From Sphaerobacter thermophilus DSM 20745 (GTDB taxonomy: Bacteria; Chloroflexota; Chloroflexia; Thermomicrobiales; Thermomicrobiaceae), in contig NC_013523.1 in the NCBI RefSeq assembly GCF_000024985.1, positions 1,116,001-1,180,000 of the forward strand: DNA of 64,000 nucleotides, written 5' to 3'. The position numbers were made by a program, and so were the translations under genes. The notes beneath the pieces were generated by a model that was given only the letters and a program-made list of their open reading frames with translations, had not been told where the DNA came from and searched no databases. Positions 8,715 through 17,176 of this stretch are shown here, in pieces (the stretch's first letter is position 1; each line of letters begins with the position of its first letter).

Positions 8715-8745
8715 CCGGCGGCGGGCGCCCGCTACCCGCCGCCGG
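8715..8745. terminator. Strong hairpin between convergent genes
   Basis: A perfect eleven-base inverted repeat (CCGGCGGCGGG at 8715-8725, CCCGCCGCCGG at 8735-8745) with a nine-base loop, between the end at 8687 and the convergent gene end at 8770. Likely a shared terminator without a T-run. Confidence 0.6.
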
Positions 8746-8769
8746 GGGTGCGTGACCGAGGGAACGACC

Positions 8770-9042
8770 TTAGCGTGCCCCAGCGAGCTGCCCGCTCACG
8801 GGCACGTCCTCAGGGAGCATCGGGCCGAGCAGGCGCTCTACCGCCATGATGTGGCTGCAGGTGCCGAGGCCGAGTGCCTCATAGGAGTGGCACGTGCAGG
8901 TCCACCGGGCGTCCTGAAGCCGGACGTCGTACACATCGTGGTCGCCACGGAACACGATGTGGAGCGATCGGATAGCAGCCCGCTCGGGCTCTTCCGCATA
9001 GCGGCGCGCCTTCTCGATCTTCCCGATGATGCTCGAGTTCAC
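8770..9042 (-). CDS. SWIM zinc-finger protein
   Basis: A 90-residue protein with a SWIM-type zinc-binding pattern, Cys-x-Cys-x10-Cys-x-His, in WTCTCHSYEALGLGTCSH near residue 58. SWIM domains bind DNA or proteins; the partner is unknown. The upstream frame is open to 9276, but GTG at 9042 follows AAGGAG with good spacing and starts the plausible domain sequence VNSSIIGKIEKA. It is divergent from mobA. Confidence 0.75.
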   Translation of the reverse strand: MNSSIIGKIEKARRYAEEPERAAIRSLHIVFRGDHDVYDVRLQDARWTCTCHSYEALGLGTCSHIMAVERLLGPMLPEDVPVSGQLAGAR

Positions 9043-9298
9043 GAGCCTCACTCCTTTCCGCGGCTGACGGGGCGTTGTCCCCGTATGGCCGCGCGTCACC
9101 CGATCGTCCGCGCTCCCAAATCTCGCCAATAACAAACGAGCACCGCGGCGCGCTGCCGGGTGCTCTCCCTTGAACCTATTCTGATGTCTGGACGACCCTG
9201 CATGGTTCCGTCGTCCCTTCGTCGCCACCAGAGGTTGTTCGGCAGAAGTATACCCCCTGGGCGACGAGTGGGTCAAAGGTCGCGACCTGGCCCTTTAG

Positions 9299-9304
9299 TA
9301 CAAT
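9299..9304 (+). promoter_or_regulatory. Possible -10 box for mobA
   Basis: TACAAT at 9299-9304 lies 51 bases before the mobA start. No convincing -35 element is seen at normal spacing. Confidence 0.3.
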
Positions 9305-9355
9305 GCCCGGGAATCGTCCGGAGCGGCCACGGGCCAGCAGCGGAAGGACGGACGG

Positions 9356-10030
9356 GTGACTGCACTAGAACCGCTCAGCGTGGCGATCCTGGCTGGTGGA
9401 CAGAGCCGCCGGATGGGCCGGGACAAAGCGCTCCTCGATGTCGCTGGGCGCGCGCTGATCGAGCACGTGATCGAACGCGCGCGGCCCGTGGCCAGTGAGA
9501 TGATGCTGATCGCCAGCGACCGACCGGCCTACGCACGGTTCGGCCTGCGTGTGGTTCCGGATCGTTGCCCGCAGAGTGGGGCGCTCGGCGGGATCTACAC
9601 GGCGATTGCTGAGGCCGAGCACCCTCATTGTCTCGTGCTCGCGTGCGACATGCCGTTCGTCAATACCGATCTGCTGCGCTACATGGCTGCCGTGCCTCGG
9701 GACTACGATGTGCTCGTGCCATCCCTGGCGGCCGAGCGGAGCACGCAGGGCGAGCGGGAGACGCTTGAGACGCTCCACGCTATCTACGGCAAGTCGTGCC
9801 TTCCCGCGATCGAGCGGCAGCTCCAGGAAGGGATCCTGAAGGTGATCGGCTTTTTCAGCCAGGTGCGCGTCAAACGGATCCCGGAGGAGGAGATCCGGCA
9901 GTACGACCCGAACCTCTTGTCCTTCTACAATGCCAATACGCCGGAGGAGTACGAGTGGGTGCGTCGGCGATACGCGGCCGGGGACGGCCGCGGAGAAGCT
10001 GGCGATCCGGTGGGGGGGTCGCCTGAGTGA
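9356..10030 (+). CDS. mobA: Molybdenum cofactor guanylyltransferase
   Basis: A 224-residue nucleotidyltransferase of the MobA type, which links GMP to molybdopterin to make the guanine-dinucleotide cofactor. The GTP-binding loop LAGGQSRRMGRDKALL is at residues 11-26, the Mg-binding Asp is in LACDMPF near 100, and the C-terminal family motif FYNANTPEEYE is near 200. Start is GTG at 9356, with GGAAGGACGG upstream. It is followed 18 bases later by a SAM hydrolase gene. No other molybdenum-cofactor genes are in the window. A related nucleotidyltransferase role (for example cytidylyl transfer) cannot be fully excluded. Confidence 0.85.
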   Translation: MTALEPLSVAILAGGQSRRMGRDKALLDVAGRALIEHVIERARPVASEMMLIASDRPAYARFGLRVVPDRCPQSGALGGIYTAIAEAEHPHCLVLACDMPFVNTDLLRYMAAVPRDYDVLVPSLAAERSTQGERETLETLHAIYGKSCLPAIERQLQEGILKVIGFFSQVRVKRIPEEEIRQYDPNLLSFYNANTPEEYEWVRRRYAAGDGRGEAGDPVGGSPE

Positions 10031-10048
10031 GAGTGACAGGAGGTGTCG

Positions 10049-10858
10049 ATGCGCGACGGGGGAGCGCGCAGCGGGATCGTCAGTCTCATCACCGACTTCG
10101 GACTGAGTGACACGTACGTGGGGCAGATTAAGGCCTCGCTCTTGACGGTCGATCGGGGCCTGCAACTGGTGGATCTGACCCACCAAATTCCAGCCCAGGA
10201 TGTGGCGGAGGCGGCATTCCAGTTGGCGACGGCGTGGGAGGCGTTTCCTCCGGGGACAGTGCACCTGGTTGTTGTCGATCCGGGTGTGGGAACCCCGCGG
10301 CGGCCGGTCGCCTTCGCGTACTGCGGCCACCTGTTCGTGACCCCGGACAACGGGCTGGGCACATTCGTATTGCAGGATCAGGAGCCGGAGCAACTGGTGG
10401 TGCTAGACCGGCCCGAGTTTCACCGGCCACGGGTGTCGAAGACATTCCACGGGCGCGACGTCTTCGCACCGGTGGCTGGCCACCTGGCGAGCGGGCGCGA
10501 GCTGACCGAGGTGGGGACCGAGGTGCCGCCGTCGTCGCTCGTGCGCCTGCCGCTCCCGGCGGTGGAGCGCGAGGAGCGGGTCGTCCGCGGTCCCGTCGTG
10601 TCGATCGACCATTTTGGCAACTGCCGCACGCTGATCCACCCGGAGGATGTGCCCTGGCCGCGCGACAAGGTGTGGGTCCGCTGTGGCTCAGCCATGGTGC
10701 GGGGCATCGTGGAAACCTATGGCTCGGTGCCTGAGGAGCACACGCTGGCGTTGTTCGGCAGCCACGGCGGACTGGAGATCGCCGTTCGGATGGGGAACGC
10801 AGCGCGGGCCTGGGAAATCACGCGGGGCATGTTCGTTGAGGTGATGCCCGCGGAGTAG
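10049..10858 (+). CDS. SAM hydroxide adenosyltransferase (DUF62 family)
   Basis: A 269-residue member of the SAM hydrolase family related to fluorinase and chlorinase, which converts S-adenosylmethionine and water to adenosine and methionine. Family motifs are in order: LITDFGLSDTYVG (residues 10-22), VVVDPGVGT (near 75), TPDNGLGT (near 98), SKTFHGRDVFAP (near 130) and SIDHFGNCRTLI (near 185). Most non-halogenating members have this pattern, so hydrolysis is more likely than halogenation. ATG at 10049 is five bases after AGGAGG; an in-frame GTG at 10043 overlaps that site and is less likely. Confidence 0.88.
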   Translation: MRDGGARSGIVSLITDFGLSDTYVGQIKASLLTVDRGLQLVDLTHQIPAQDVAEAAFQLATAWEAFPPGTVHLVVVDPGVGTPRRPVAFAYCGHLFVTPDNGLGTFVLQDQEPEQLVVLDRPEFHRPRVSKTFHGRDVFAPVAGHLASGRELTEVGTEVPPSSLVRLPLPAVEREERVVRGPVVSIDHFGNCRTLIHPEDVPWPRDKVWVRCGSAMVRGIVETYGSVPEEHTLALFGSHGGLEIAVRMGNAARAWEITRGMFVEVMPAE

Positions 10859-10875
10859 GGCGCCAGAGAGGCCGC

Positions 10876-10884
10876 TGGTATACT
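10876..10884 (+). promoter_or_regulatory. Extended -10 promoter
   Basis: TGG followed by TATACT (10879-10884) is an extended -10 element 81 bases before the GTG of the small membrane protein gene. There is no clear -35. Confidence 0.45.
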
Positions 10885-10964
10885 CAGGTGAATGCGACCC
10901 CAGGTCGGATGTTGCCGCAGGCGCGCCTAGCGCGACGCCACGGAACAGAGGAGCGGGACGAGCA

Positions 10965-11234
10965 GTGGCGAAGAAGACCAAGACGCGACGAAGCGGACGT
11001 CCACGGCTGTCGGAAGCCCAACTTCAGGCGTATCGGCAGCGGCGCGCCATGCTGGAGGCTGCGCAGGCTGAGACACCGACGCCTTCGGGATCGGAGCCGG
11101 CTCGGGTTGCCGAGACGCATTGGGGTCGGCTTCCTGACGAGTACGCCATGATCCGGTCCGATCTCATCCGGCTGCTGATTATTTCCGCCCTGATGGTGGT
11201 CATCCTGGTGGCGCTGACCTTCGTCCTGAACTGA
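10965..11234 (+). CDS. Small basic protein with one C-terminal membrane segment
   Basis: An 89-residue protein. The first 40 residues are basic and polar (MAKKTKTRRSGRPRLSEAQ), and the last 20 form a hydrophobic helix (LIRLLIISALMVVILVALTF) that ends the protein, so it is probably a tail-anchored inner-membrane protein with its N-terminus inside. Start is GTG at 10965 with GAGGAG upstream; a promoter lies just before and a strong terminator just after, so it is a single-gene unit. No family is recognised. Confidence 0.7.
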   Translation: MAKKTKTRRSGRPRLSEAQLQAYRQRRAMLEAAQAETPTPSGSEPARVAETHWGRLPDEYAMIRSDLIRLLIISALMVVILVALTFVLN

Positions 11235-11258
11235 TCCGATATCGGAGTGAAGAAGACG

Positions 11259-11286
11259 ACAGCCCCGGCCTTCTGGCCGGGGCTGT
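11259..11286. terminator. Terminator hairpin
   Basis: A perfect twelve-base stem (ACAGCCCCGGCC at 11259-11270 and GGCCGGGGCTGT at 11275-11286) with a TTCT tetraloop, between the ends of two convergent genes. No T-run. Confidence 0.75.
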
Positions 11287-11342
11287 GACGTGTTCGCCGC
11301 CGTACGCACGTCCTGAAAACCAGGGACGGCCCGCACTCGGTG

Positions 11343-12200
11343 TTACTCGTCGAGCGGGACGTCGTCTTCCGGCTCCTCGTCGTCGACGAAGTCGTCTTCC
11401 TCGTCCACATCGTCGCCGACGGCCTCGAGCTCCTCCGGCTCCTCGTCGTCGAGTTCCTCTTCTTCCTCGTCGGAATCGAGCAGGAGGTCCGGTTCAAGCT
11501 CGCGCTCTGCACGTCCGGTGTCGCGCAGGTACGGCCGCGGCGGCGGCATCTTGGCCTGGCGCGGGAAGGAGAGGTGCGCGGGCGCGTCGGGGTCGCGGTA
11601 AACCTCGCGCAGAATAATGCGCACCGTATCCTCGTTCGTGGCTACGACGTACGCCTGATAGCGGTTGCCGGCCTCCAGGAGCTCGAGCAGCCGCTGAGCG
11701 ATGCGGGGCTCGAGCTGGCCGAGCCGCTGCCCGTCCTGGCTGTAGATGTGCACCACGCCGTTCTCCGGCCGAATCTCGACCTCTTCAGCGGGTGACACCA
11801 GCCGGAGGACTGATTGCGGGCCGGGGCGGACCAGGTCGGTCACGTAAGTCTTGCCCACCTCTTCAACGAAGACACTCGGGCGGAAGCCAGGCGTGGGACT
11901 GACCTGTGGCGCCGGCTCACCGATGTCCTCAAGGCGCTCGATGTTGCGGCGCGCGATCACGTTGCCCGGGTCGATGTCGAGCGCGGCGCGGTACGCCTCG
12001 ATCGCCTCGTTGAACCGTCCGAGCTCTATCAACGCCTTGCCGAGGCGGTTGTGCGCCTCAACGTCGCGCGGGGCCTGCGTCAGGATCGCGCGGTTGATCT
12101 CGACGGCTTCCTCCCAGCGGCCCTCCATTGCGAGCCGTCGCGCTTCCTCGGCCTGGCGCCGTACTGTGCGATTGCGTCCGTCAGGTTGATAGGTCGTCAA
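11343..12200 (-). CDS. TPR protein with long acidic tail
   Basis: A 285-residue protein. Residues about 15-90 hold two tetratricopeptide repeats (EGRWEEAVEINRAILTQAP; LGRFNEAIEAYRAALDIDP), which mediate protein binding. Residues about 140-205 form a small mixed domain of unknown type (VVHIYSQDGQRLGQLEPR..). The last 45 residues are almost all Asp and Glu. A cytoplasmic adaptor is likely, as no signal peptide is seen. It lies four bases downstream of miaB in the same direction, so it is probably in its operon. The acidic tail could hold basic proteins or RNA-binding proteins; that is inference. Confidence 0.75.
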   Translation of the reverse strand: MTTYQPDGRNRTVRRQAEEARRLAMEGRWEEAVEINRAILTQAPRDVEAHNRLGKALIELGRFNEAIEAYRAALDIDPGNVIARRNIERLEDIGEPAPQVSPTPGFRPSVFVEEVGKTYVTDLVRPGPQSVLRLVSPAEEVEIRPENGVVHIYSQDGQRLGQLEPRIAQRLLELLEAGNRYQAYVVATNEDTVRIILREVYRDPDAPAHLSFPRQAKMPPPRPYLRDTGRAERELEPDLLLDSDEEEEELDDEEPEELEAVGDDVDEEDDFVDDEEPEDDVPLDE

Positions 12201-12204
12201 TACT

Positions 12205-13587
12205 TCAGACCACCCTCTCTACTCCGGCGCGAGCGTGATCCCGAACTGCCACCGGTTCGCCGAGCAAGTACCAGGGCGAGGCCTCGGTGATCCGCACGTC
12301 CACGAACTTGCCCTTCCAGTCGCCCGGCGCCTCGAAGAACACCAGATCGTTGCCTCTGGTCCGTCCGCGCCAGCGGCCCTTCGCCATCCCGTCGACCAGG
12401 ATCTCGAACGTGGCGCCCAGGTAGCCCCGATTGCGCTCGCCGAGAATTTGTGCCTGGAGCTTCTCCACCGCCTGGTGGCGCCGCCGCTTCTCATCCCAGG
12501 GGATGTCGTCCTCCCAGCGGGCCGAGAGCGTCCGCGGGCGCGGAGAATACATCGCGACGTGGACCTTGTCCAATCGCAGCTCGGCCAGGAGGTCGAGTGT
12601 GCGCTGGAACTGTTCCTCGGTCTCGCCCGGGAAACCAACGATGATGTCGGTCGACACCGTCACGCCCGGGATCGTCTCACGGATGTACGCGATCCGCTCC
12701 CGATAGAAATCGACCGTGTAGGTGCGGCGCATGCGCCGAAGGACCTCGTCGTCGCCGGCCTGCACCGGCAAGTTGATGTGCTCGCAGGCTTTCGGCAGCG
12801 TCGCCACCGCCTGGACGATCCGGTCGGACATGTACTTGGGGTGCGAGGTGAGGAAGCGGATGCGCTCGATCCCCGGGATCTCGTTGACGGCGGTCAGCAA
12901 GTCCGCGAGGTCCGGGCTCCCCGGGAGGTCGTGGCCGTAGGCATTGACCGTCTGCCCCAGGAGGGTCACCTCCTTGACGCCACGCTCCGCAAGGCGCTCG
13001 ACCTCAGCTATGACCTCGGCCATTGGCCGGCTACGCTCCCGGCCCCGGCGATAGGGGACGATGCAGTAGGAGCAAACGAAGTTGCAGCCGTAGATGATGG
13101 GTACGAAAGCCGTCACGTCGGAGCCCGCCGCGTCTGGCTGGTAGAAGTGCGGTAGCTCCGCGAGGTCGGTGTCGACGTGAGCCAGCTCCGGAGCGATCTC
13201 GACCAGCCGCTCGAACTGGGACGGGCCGTAGAACAGATCAACATGCGGGAAGCGCTCGGCCAGTGCCTGCTCCTGGCCGGTGACCATGCACCCGGTCAGC
13301 GCGATGCGCACATCTGGGCGGACGCGCTTGAGACGAGCCAACGAGCCGAGCTTGCCCGCGACTTTGTCCTCGGCCGCCTGGCGCACGACGCAGGAGTTGA
13401 CGATGATGACGTCGGCTTCTTCTTCGAGATGAGTCTGCAAATAGCCGGCCTGGCTGAGCATGGCGGCGGCCTTCGCGGACTCGGCCTCGTTCATCTGGCA
13501 ACCAATCGTCCAGATGCAGTAGCGCTTCGCCGCTTGGACGCCGGCGGGTTCGGGCGCTCGGGCCAGGCGCGGGTTCAGTGGAATCAC
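12205..13587 (-). CDS. miaB: tRNA-2-methylthio-N6-dimethylallyladenosine synthase
   Basis: A 460-residue radical-SAM methylthiotransferase that adds a methylthio group to isopentenyl-adenosine 37 of tRNA. The N-terminal UPF0004 domain has its three cluster cysteines in TIGCQMNEAES, NSCVVR and TGCM. The radical-SAM motif CNFVCSYC follows in GCNFVCSYCIVPYRRGRERSR. A TRAM domain forms the C-terminus (RGNDLVFF..). Length fits the family. The frame is open upstream to 13911, but GTG at 13587 is chosen because GGAGGAG lies just before it; the upstream part is basic, low-complexity sequence. MiaB is preferred over MtaB or RimO by its overall motifs. Confidence 0.9.
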   Translation of the reverse strand: MIPLNPRLARAPEPAGVQAAKRYCIWTIGCQMNEAESAKAAAMLSQAGYLQTHLEEEADVIIVNSCVVRQAAEDKVAGKLGSLARLKRVRPDVRIALTGCMVTGQEQALAERFPHVDLFYGPSQFERLVEIAPELAHVDTDLAELPHFYQPDAAGSDVTAFVPIIYGCNFVCSYCIVPYRRGRERSRPMAEVIAEVERLAERGVKEVTLLGQTVNAYGHDLPGSPDLADLLTAVNEIPGIERIRFLTSHPKYMSDRIVQAVATLPKACEHINLPVQAGDDEVLRRMRRTYTVDFYRERIAYIRETIPGVTVSTDIIVGFPGETEEQFQRTLDLLAELRLDKVHVAMYSPRPRTLSARWEDDIPWDEKRRRHQAVEKLQAQILGERNRGYLGATFEILVDGMAKGRWRGRTRGNDLVFFEAPGDWKGKFVDVRITEASPWYLLGEPVAVRDHARAGVERVV

Positions 13588-13641
13588 GGGGCTCCTCCGA
13601 ACGTGCGGGACAGTCACCGTGCGAGCGATCTCCGGGCGCGA

Positions 13642-13647
13642 ATTATA
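13642..13647 (-). promoter_or_regulatory. -10 box for miaB
   Basis: TATAAT on the minus strand, about 55 bases before the miaB start. A -35 box is weak (CCCAGT at 17-base spacing). Confidence 0.45.
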
Positions 13648-13869
13648 CTCGGTTCGCGGCTGCGACTGGGAGCCGTTCCCAGCCACGCGACCGACGCGGC
13701 GATTGATCGTCATGGCGGTGGCTGTCGTCCGAAGCGCCGGCCCGCAGCCACATGGCGCCGAGCGTCGCGGGACCCTCCGTGGGCTCCTCTTGCGTGACCG
13801 CAAGATGCGCAAGAAATCATGGAATGTCTCCATTATGCGCGAATCGCCGAGATAGACTGTACGGACACG

Positions 13870-13898
13870 CTGGCGAGACGGGGTGTCTGTGCTACAAT
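13870..13898 (+). promoter_or_regulatory. Promoter for the four-Cys protein gene
   Basis: CTGGCG at 13870-13875, a 17-base spacer, then TACAAT at 13893-13898, with TGC before the -10 box (extended -10). Transcription would start near 13905. Confidence 0.5.
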
Positions 13899-14044
13899 GC
13901 GCTCGGAACATTTTGCGACCTCGACCCGCGGAGTCGGGCGCTCCGGTGTTGTCGCCAAGGGGGGTGGGCGCACTCCGGACGGACTCTGTGGTCCCCGTCC
14001 TCAGCCGGTCGATCTACACTGACCACGATCGAAGGGGCACCGAC

Positions 14045-15295
14045 GTGACCCAGCGCAAGTGCGGGACCTGCCGTCACTTTGAAGAGGGAGGATTGGCGGG
14101 ATCGGGATGGTGCCGACACCCGCTGAGGCAGGATCTCCAGCACATGGTCCTCGTCCGCCGCACCGAGTTAGCCTGCCGAAACGGTTGGGATCACGACCTG
14201 TGGGAACCACGCGAGCCCAGCCAGACCGACGGGAAGGGTGACGCGAGCGCGCCGGCGGCAACCGATTCCAACCCGCCGAACGGAGGCGACTCGGCGCGGA
14301 CCGACACGCTCGAGACGATATCGATCGCTCCGTTACGGCCGGTCAGCCGCGCGACTGCGCCGGCGTCCGGGCGGGCCGCGGATCACGCACTGCCTTCCGC
14401 GTCCCGGGAGGCCGACGGTGCCAGGACCTCACATCTCCGCGAGGAGGTCACGCCTGAGCGTGGACTTCATACCCCGAACGGCGAGTCGGCGAGCGGGGAG
14501 CGCCGCGGGATGGGATCTGAGCCGCCTGAGCCGCGATCGGTCGCACCCGCGGCACGGGAGACCAGCATTCCTCGCTCGAACCGAGTGGGCACCGCGCCGC
14601 GACGCACAACACCCGTGCGCTTCAGCGGCGCGGCACAGTGGGCGACCCCAGAAGAAATGGATCCCATCCCCGAGAGCCCTTTGGTTCGCCGGCCTGTGAC
14701 GCCGCGGCCCGGCACGGGGCGGGCGGCGTCTCCGCCCGCAGGCCCGACTCCGACGCGCTCCCGGCCACTGGCACCGCGGCGGGTGGCGGATCCCGAGCCA
14801 GTCACACCGAGCAGGTTCGGCGCAACCTGGGTACAATCACGCAGCGGCTCCACGGAGCCGTTCATGGTCATCCCGGATGCCGAGCCGCCGGTGCCGCCCA
14901 TGGCGGAGTCGCAGGAGCCCCGCGTACAGGCGGCCCCGGAGGTGGAAGCGCCCCCAGGGGGGGATGAGCAGCCCGCGGGGGAGCCTTTGGCACTGACCGG
15001 GACGTCCGCGGCGACGCTGCCACGTTGTTGTCGGACATGCCGCGATTTCCGGCCGGCCGAGACGGGAGACCGCGGGTGGTGCAATAATCGATACGCGTTC
15101 GAGCACCCGCAGATGGTGCAGGCGGACGACCTGGCCTGCGAGAGCACGATCGGCACGTGGTGGGTGCCTGCTGATGATTGGTGGCTGCAGCGGGCCGATA
15201 TCGCGCATCACGCGCGACCGACGCCGATCGTGGATGAGTACCTGCACCAGTTGCTCCAGCAGCGAGCGGAGGCTCGGCGGCGCGAAGCGCGCTAG
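14045..15295 (+). CDS. Unrecognised protein with two terminal four-Cys modules
   Basis: A 416-residue protein with no known family. A four-cysteine module lies at each end: residues 6-44 (CGTCRHF..GWCRHP..LAC) and 329-365 (CRTCRDF..GWCNNR..LAC). Both follow Cys-x2-Cys-Arg-x-Phe-x8-Gly-Trp-Cys, then 18-20 residues to a last Cys in Leu-Ala-Cys, so they are an internal duplication likely to bind zinc or an iron-sulfur cluster. Between them lie about 280 residues rich in Pro, Arg, Ser and Thr, predicted disordered. There is no signal peptide. GTG at 14045 is chosen over the upstream open frame because AAGGGG precedes it and it starts right at the first module. It precedes the rodZ-like gene in the same direction. 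Confidence 0.75.
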   Translation: MTQRKCGTCRHFEEGGLAGSGWCRHPLRQDLQHMVLVRRTELACRNGWDHDLWEPREPSQTDGKGDASAPAATDSNPPNGGDSARTDTLETISIAPLRPVSRATAPASGRAADHALPSASREADGARTSHLREEVTPERGLHTPNGESASGERRGMGSEPPEPRSVAPAARETSIPRSNRVGTAPRRTTPVRFSGAAQWATPEEMDPIPESPLVRRPVTPRPGTGRAASPPAGPTPTRSRPLAPRRVADPEPVTPSRFGATWVQSRSGSTEPFMVIPDAEPPVPPMAESQEPRVQAAPEVEAPPGGDEQPAGEPLALTGTSAATLPRCCRTCRDFRPAETGDRGWCNNRYAFEHPQMVQADDLACESTIGTWWVPADDWWLQRADIAHHARPTPIVDEYLHQLLQQRAEARRREAR

Positions 15296-15381
15296 ACGGG
15301 CCGCGGGTGCAACGTCGGGGAACTCACCCTGGCGGCTTGGGCAGGGCGCCGTGGTGAGGAAGGGAAGCTGACGGGGAACTC

Positions 15382-16206
15382 ATGTCCGAATTCGGCGAAC
15401 TGCTGCGGCATGCCCGCTCGTACAAGGGCGTGAGCCTGCGCGAGGCGGAGCGGGCCACCAAGATCAACCGCCATCACCTTGCCGCCCTCGAGCGCGAGGA
15501 GTTCGAGGAGCTGCCGCCACTCATCTACGCCCGCGGGATCGTACGCAACTACGCACAGTACCTGGGCCTCGACCCGGTTGCGGTGCTGGCGCTCTTCGAG
15601 GAGGTCCACGGCCAGCGCAGCGGTGGCTTCCGGGTGGTTCCCGCCACGAAGCCGCTCAACATCCCGTCGCACTGGGCGCCCAACTTCGCCATCATCGCCT
15701 TCATGGTCATCATGTCGGCGGTGATCTTCGCTTTTCTCTACAGCGCCTACTTCGCGCCGGAGGATGCGCCGCCGACCGGGCCGGCCGGCATCGTGGGTCT
15801 TGCCTCGCCCACCCCGTCGGCGGAGGCTTCACCCACCGGGAGCGAGGGTGGCTCGATCACCATCGCGACGCCGACCACCGAGCCGACCTCGACGCCGGTG
15901 CCGGAGCCGACCGTGCCTGCCGCGGCCGAGACGCCGACCGAGGAGCCTACCCCGACACCGGAGCCGACGCCGGTATCCACCACGCACACCTTTGCCGTCA
16001 CAGCCACCAGTTCCGTGTGGGTGCAGGTGACGGTCGACGGGCAGGTGGTCTTCTCTGACGTGCTGCCGGGCGGGGAGACCCGGGTGTTCGAGGGCGAGCA
16101 GATGTATGTAACGGCAGGAAACGCGCCGTTCATCCAGGTGGCGGTCGACGGGGTCGATCAAGGCCTCTTGGGCGAAACCTGGGACGCCTCGCGAACCTAT
16201 CCGTAG
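15382..16206 (+). CDS. rodZ: RodZ-like helix-turn-helix membrane protein
   Basis: A 274-residue protein built like RodZ, the cell-shape protein that links the MreB cytoskeleton to the membrane. Residues 1-75 form a Cro-like HTH domain (LLRHARSYKGVSLREAERATKI; the RGIVRNYAQYLGLD segment is typical). One membrane helix is at about 98-122 (FAIIAFMVIMSAVIFAFLYSAYF). A Pro/Thr linker follows (about 125-205), then a periplasmic DUF4115-like beta domain (VWVQVTVDGQVVFSDVLPGGE). No mreB gene is nearby. It is followed by a terminator hairpin. Confidence 0.82.
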   Translation: MSEFGELLRHARSYKGVSLREAERATKINRHHLAALEREEFEELPPLIYARGIVRNYAQYLGLDPVAVLALFEEVHGQRSGGFRVVPATKPLNIPSHWAPNFAIIAFMVIMSAVIFAFLYSAYFAPEDAPPTGPAGIVGLASPTPSAEASPTGSEGGSITIATPTTEPTSTPVPEPTVPAAAETPTEEPTPTPEPTPVSTTHTFAVTATSSVWVQVTVDGQVVFSDVLPGGETRVFEGEQMYVTAGNAPFIQVAVDGVDQGLLGETWDASRTYP

Positions 16207-16219
16207 CCAGCACCAAGTG

Positions 16220-16242
16220 CACCCGGCCCGACGGGCCGGGTG
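16220..16242. terminator. Terminator hairpin between convergent genes
   Basis: A perfect ten-base stem (CACCCGGCCC at 16220-16229, GGGCCGGGTG at 16233-16242) with a three-base loop, between the ends at 16206 and 16268. Confidence 0.7.
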
Positions 16243-16267
16243 TCCTCCACTTGCCGAAGTTGGACAC

Positions 16268-17176
16268 TCAGCGCGCGATTGGCTCCCCGGCGCCGCGGGG
16301 GACGATTACCTGGATCGCTGCTGGGCAAACTTTCATCTCCAGCGGCGTGGTCCCCGCATAATCCCCGTCCAGCTCGATCGGGGCGGGCGGCGACGCTTCC
16401 ACTCGGACGTGCCGCCCCCGCAGCCGCCGGGCGAAGCGTGACCGGCCAACGTGCCCCACCAGGAACCAGAGGAGCAGCGTCAGTGTCGCCGCGAGGTGCG
16501 GCGGATCGAACACACAAACGTCGAGCACGCCGTCATCCGGCCTGATGTCGTCGCCGAACCGGAGCCAGGGATCCAGGACAAACGCGCCATTGGCGACAAG
16601 CACCATCCGGGCCACGCACTCCGTCGTCTCGCCGTCAACTGTGATGCGGTACCGCGTCATTGGGACGGTCAGGTGCTTGAGCGCCGGCGGCACATAGGCC
16701 AGCCAGCGAGCAAGCCGCTTAAGGGAGCGCTGCGCGTCTCGCATGACCAGCGCGTCGTAGCCGCTGCCCGCCATGTGCACAACGGCGCGCTCACCGGCGA
16801 GCGCGACATCGAGGGTGCGTCTGTCATGCGGCCGCACGAGGATGCGTGCCGCCGCTGCCGGTTGCAGTGGGATTCCGAGCGAGCGCGCGACCGCGTTGGC
16901 CGAGCCGGTCGGGATGATCGCGAGCGGGGTGTTGCTTCCCACAAGTCCGCTCGCCACGTCCGCAACGGTGCCGTCGCCGCCAACTGCCAGGACCACGTCG
17001 GATGACTTGGCGGACTGCCGCGCGAGGTCGCGGGCATCGCCGGGGTAGCCGGTGCGGAGCACCCGCACGTCGTAGACACGCCCCAACGTGCTCTGGAGCA
17101 TGGCCTCCAGCTCGTGGGCTTCCCGCCTGCCGGTGTGCGGGTTGATGATCGCGGTGGCGCGTGGGCGGGTTGTCAG
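16268..17176 (-). CDS. Diacylglycerol/lipid kinase, YegS/DagK type
   Basis: A lipid kinase of about 302 residues with a diacylglycerol kinase catalytic domain: AIINPHTGRR at the start, the ATP-binding glycine motif VVLAVGGDGTVADVASGL near 65-80, and the family motif IIPTGSANAVARSLGIP near 90-105. It would phosphorylate a membrane lipid or sphingoid-like base. The frame is open to 17407, but that part overlaps the upstream gene and is not family-like. No ATG, GTG or TTG lies near the start of the domain; a CTG at 17176 overlaps the upstream stop as CTGA and gives a normal family length, so it is the probable start. Confidence 0.8.
   Translation of the reverse strand: MTTRPRATAIINPHTGRREAHELEAMLQSTLGRVYDVRVLRTGYPGDARDLARQSAKSSDVVLAVGGDGTVADVASGLVGSNTPLAIIPTGSANAVARSLGIPLQPAAAARILVRPHDRRTLDVALAGERAVVHMAGSGYDALVMRDAQRSLKRLARWLAYVPPALKHLTVPMTRYRITVDGETTECVARMVLVANGAFVLDPWLRFGDDIRPDDGVLDVCVFDPPHLAATLTLLLWFLVGHVGRSRFARRLRGRHVRVEASPPAPIELDGDYAGTTPLEMKVCPAAIQVIVPRGAGEPIAR

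Larger units (their letters stand above)
13588..14044. other. Divergent intergenic region, miaB / four-Cys protein
   Basis: A 457-base gap between divergent genes. It holds the miaB promoter, the promoter of the four-Cys protein gene and a leader of about 140 bases for the latter. Open frames cross it on both strands but none has a ribosome site and conserved content; no RNA gene is recognised. Confidence 0.5.
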
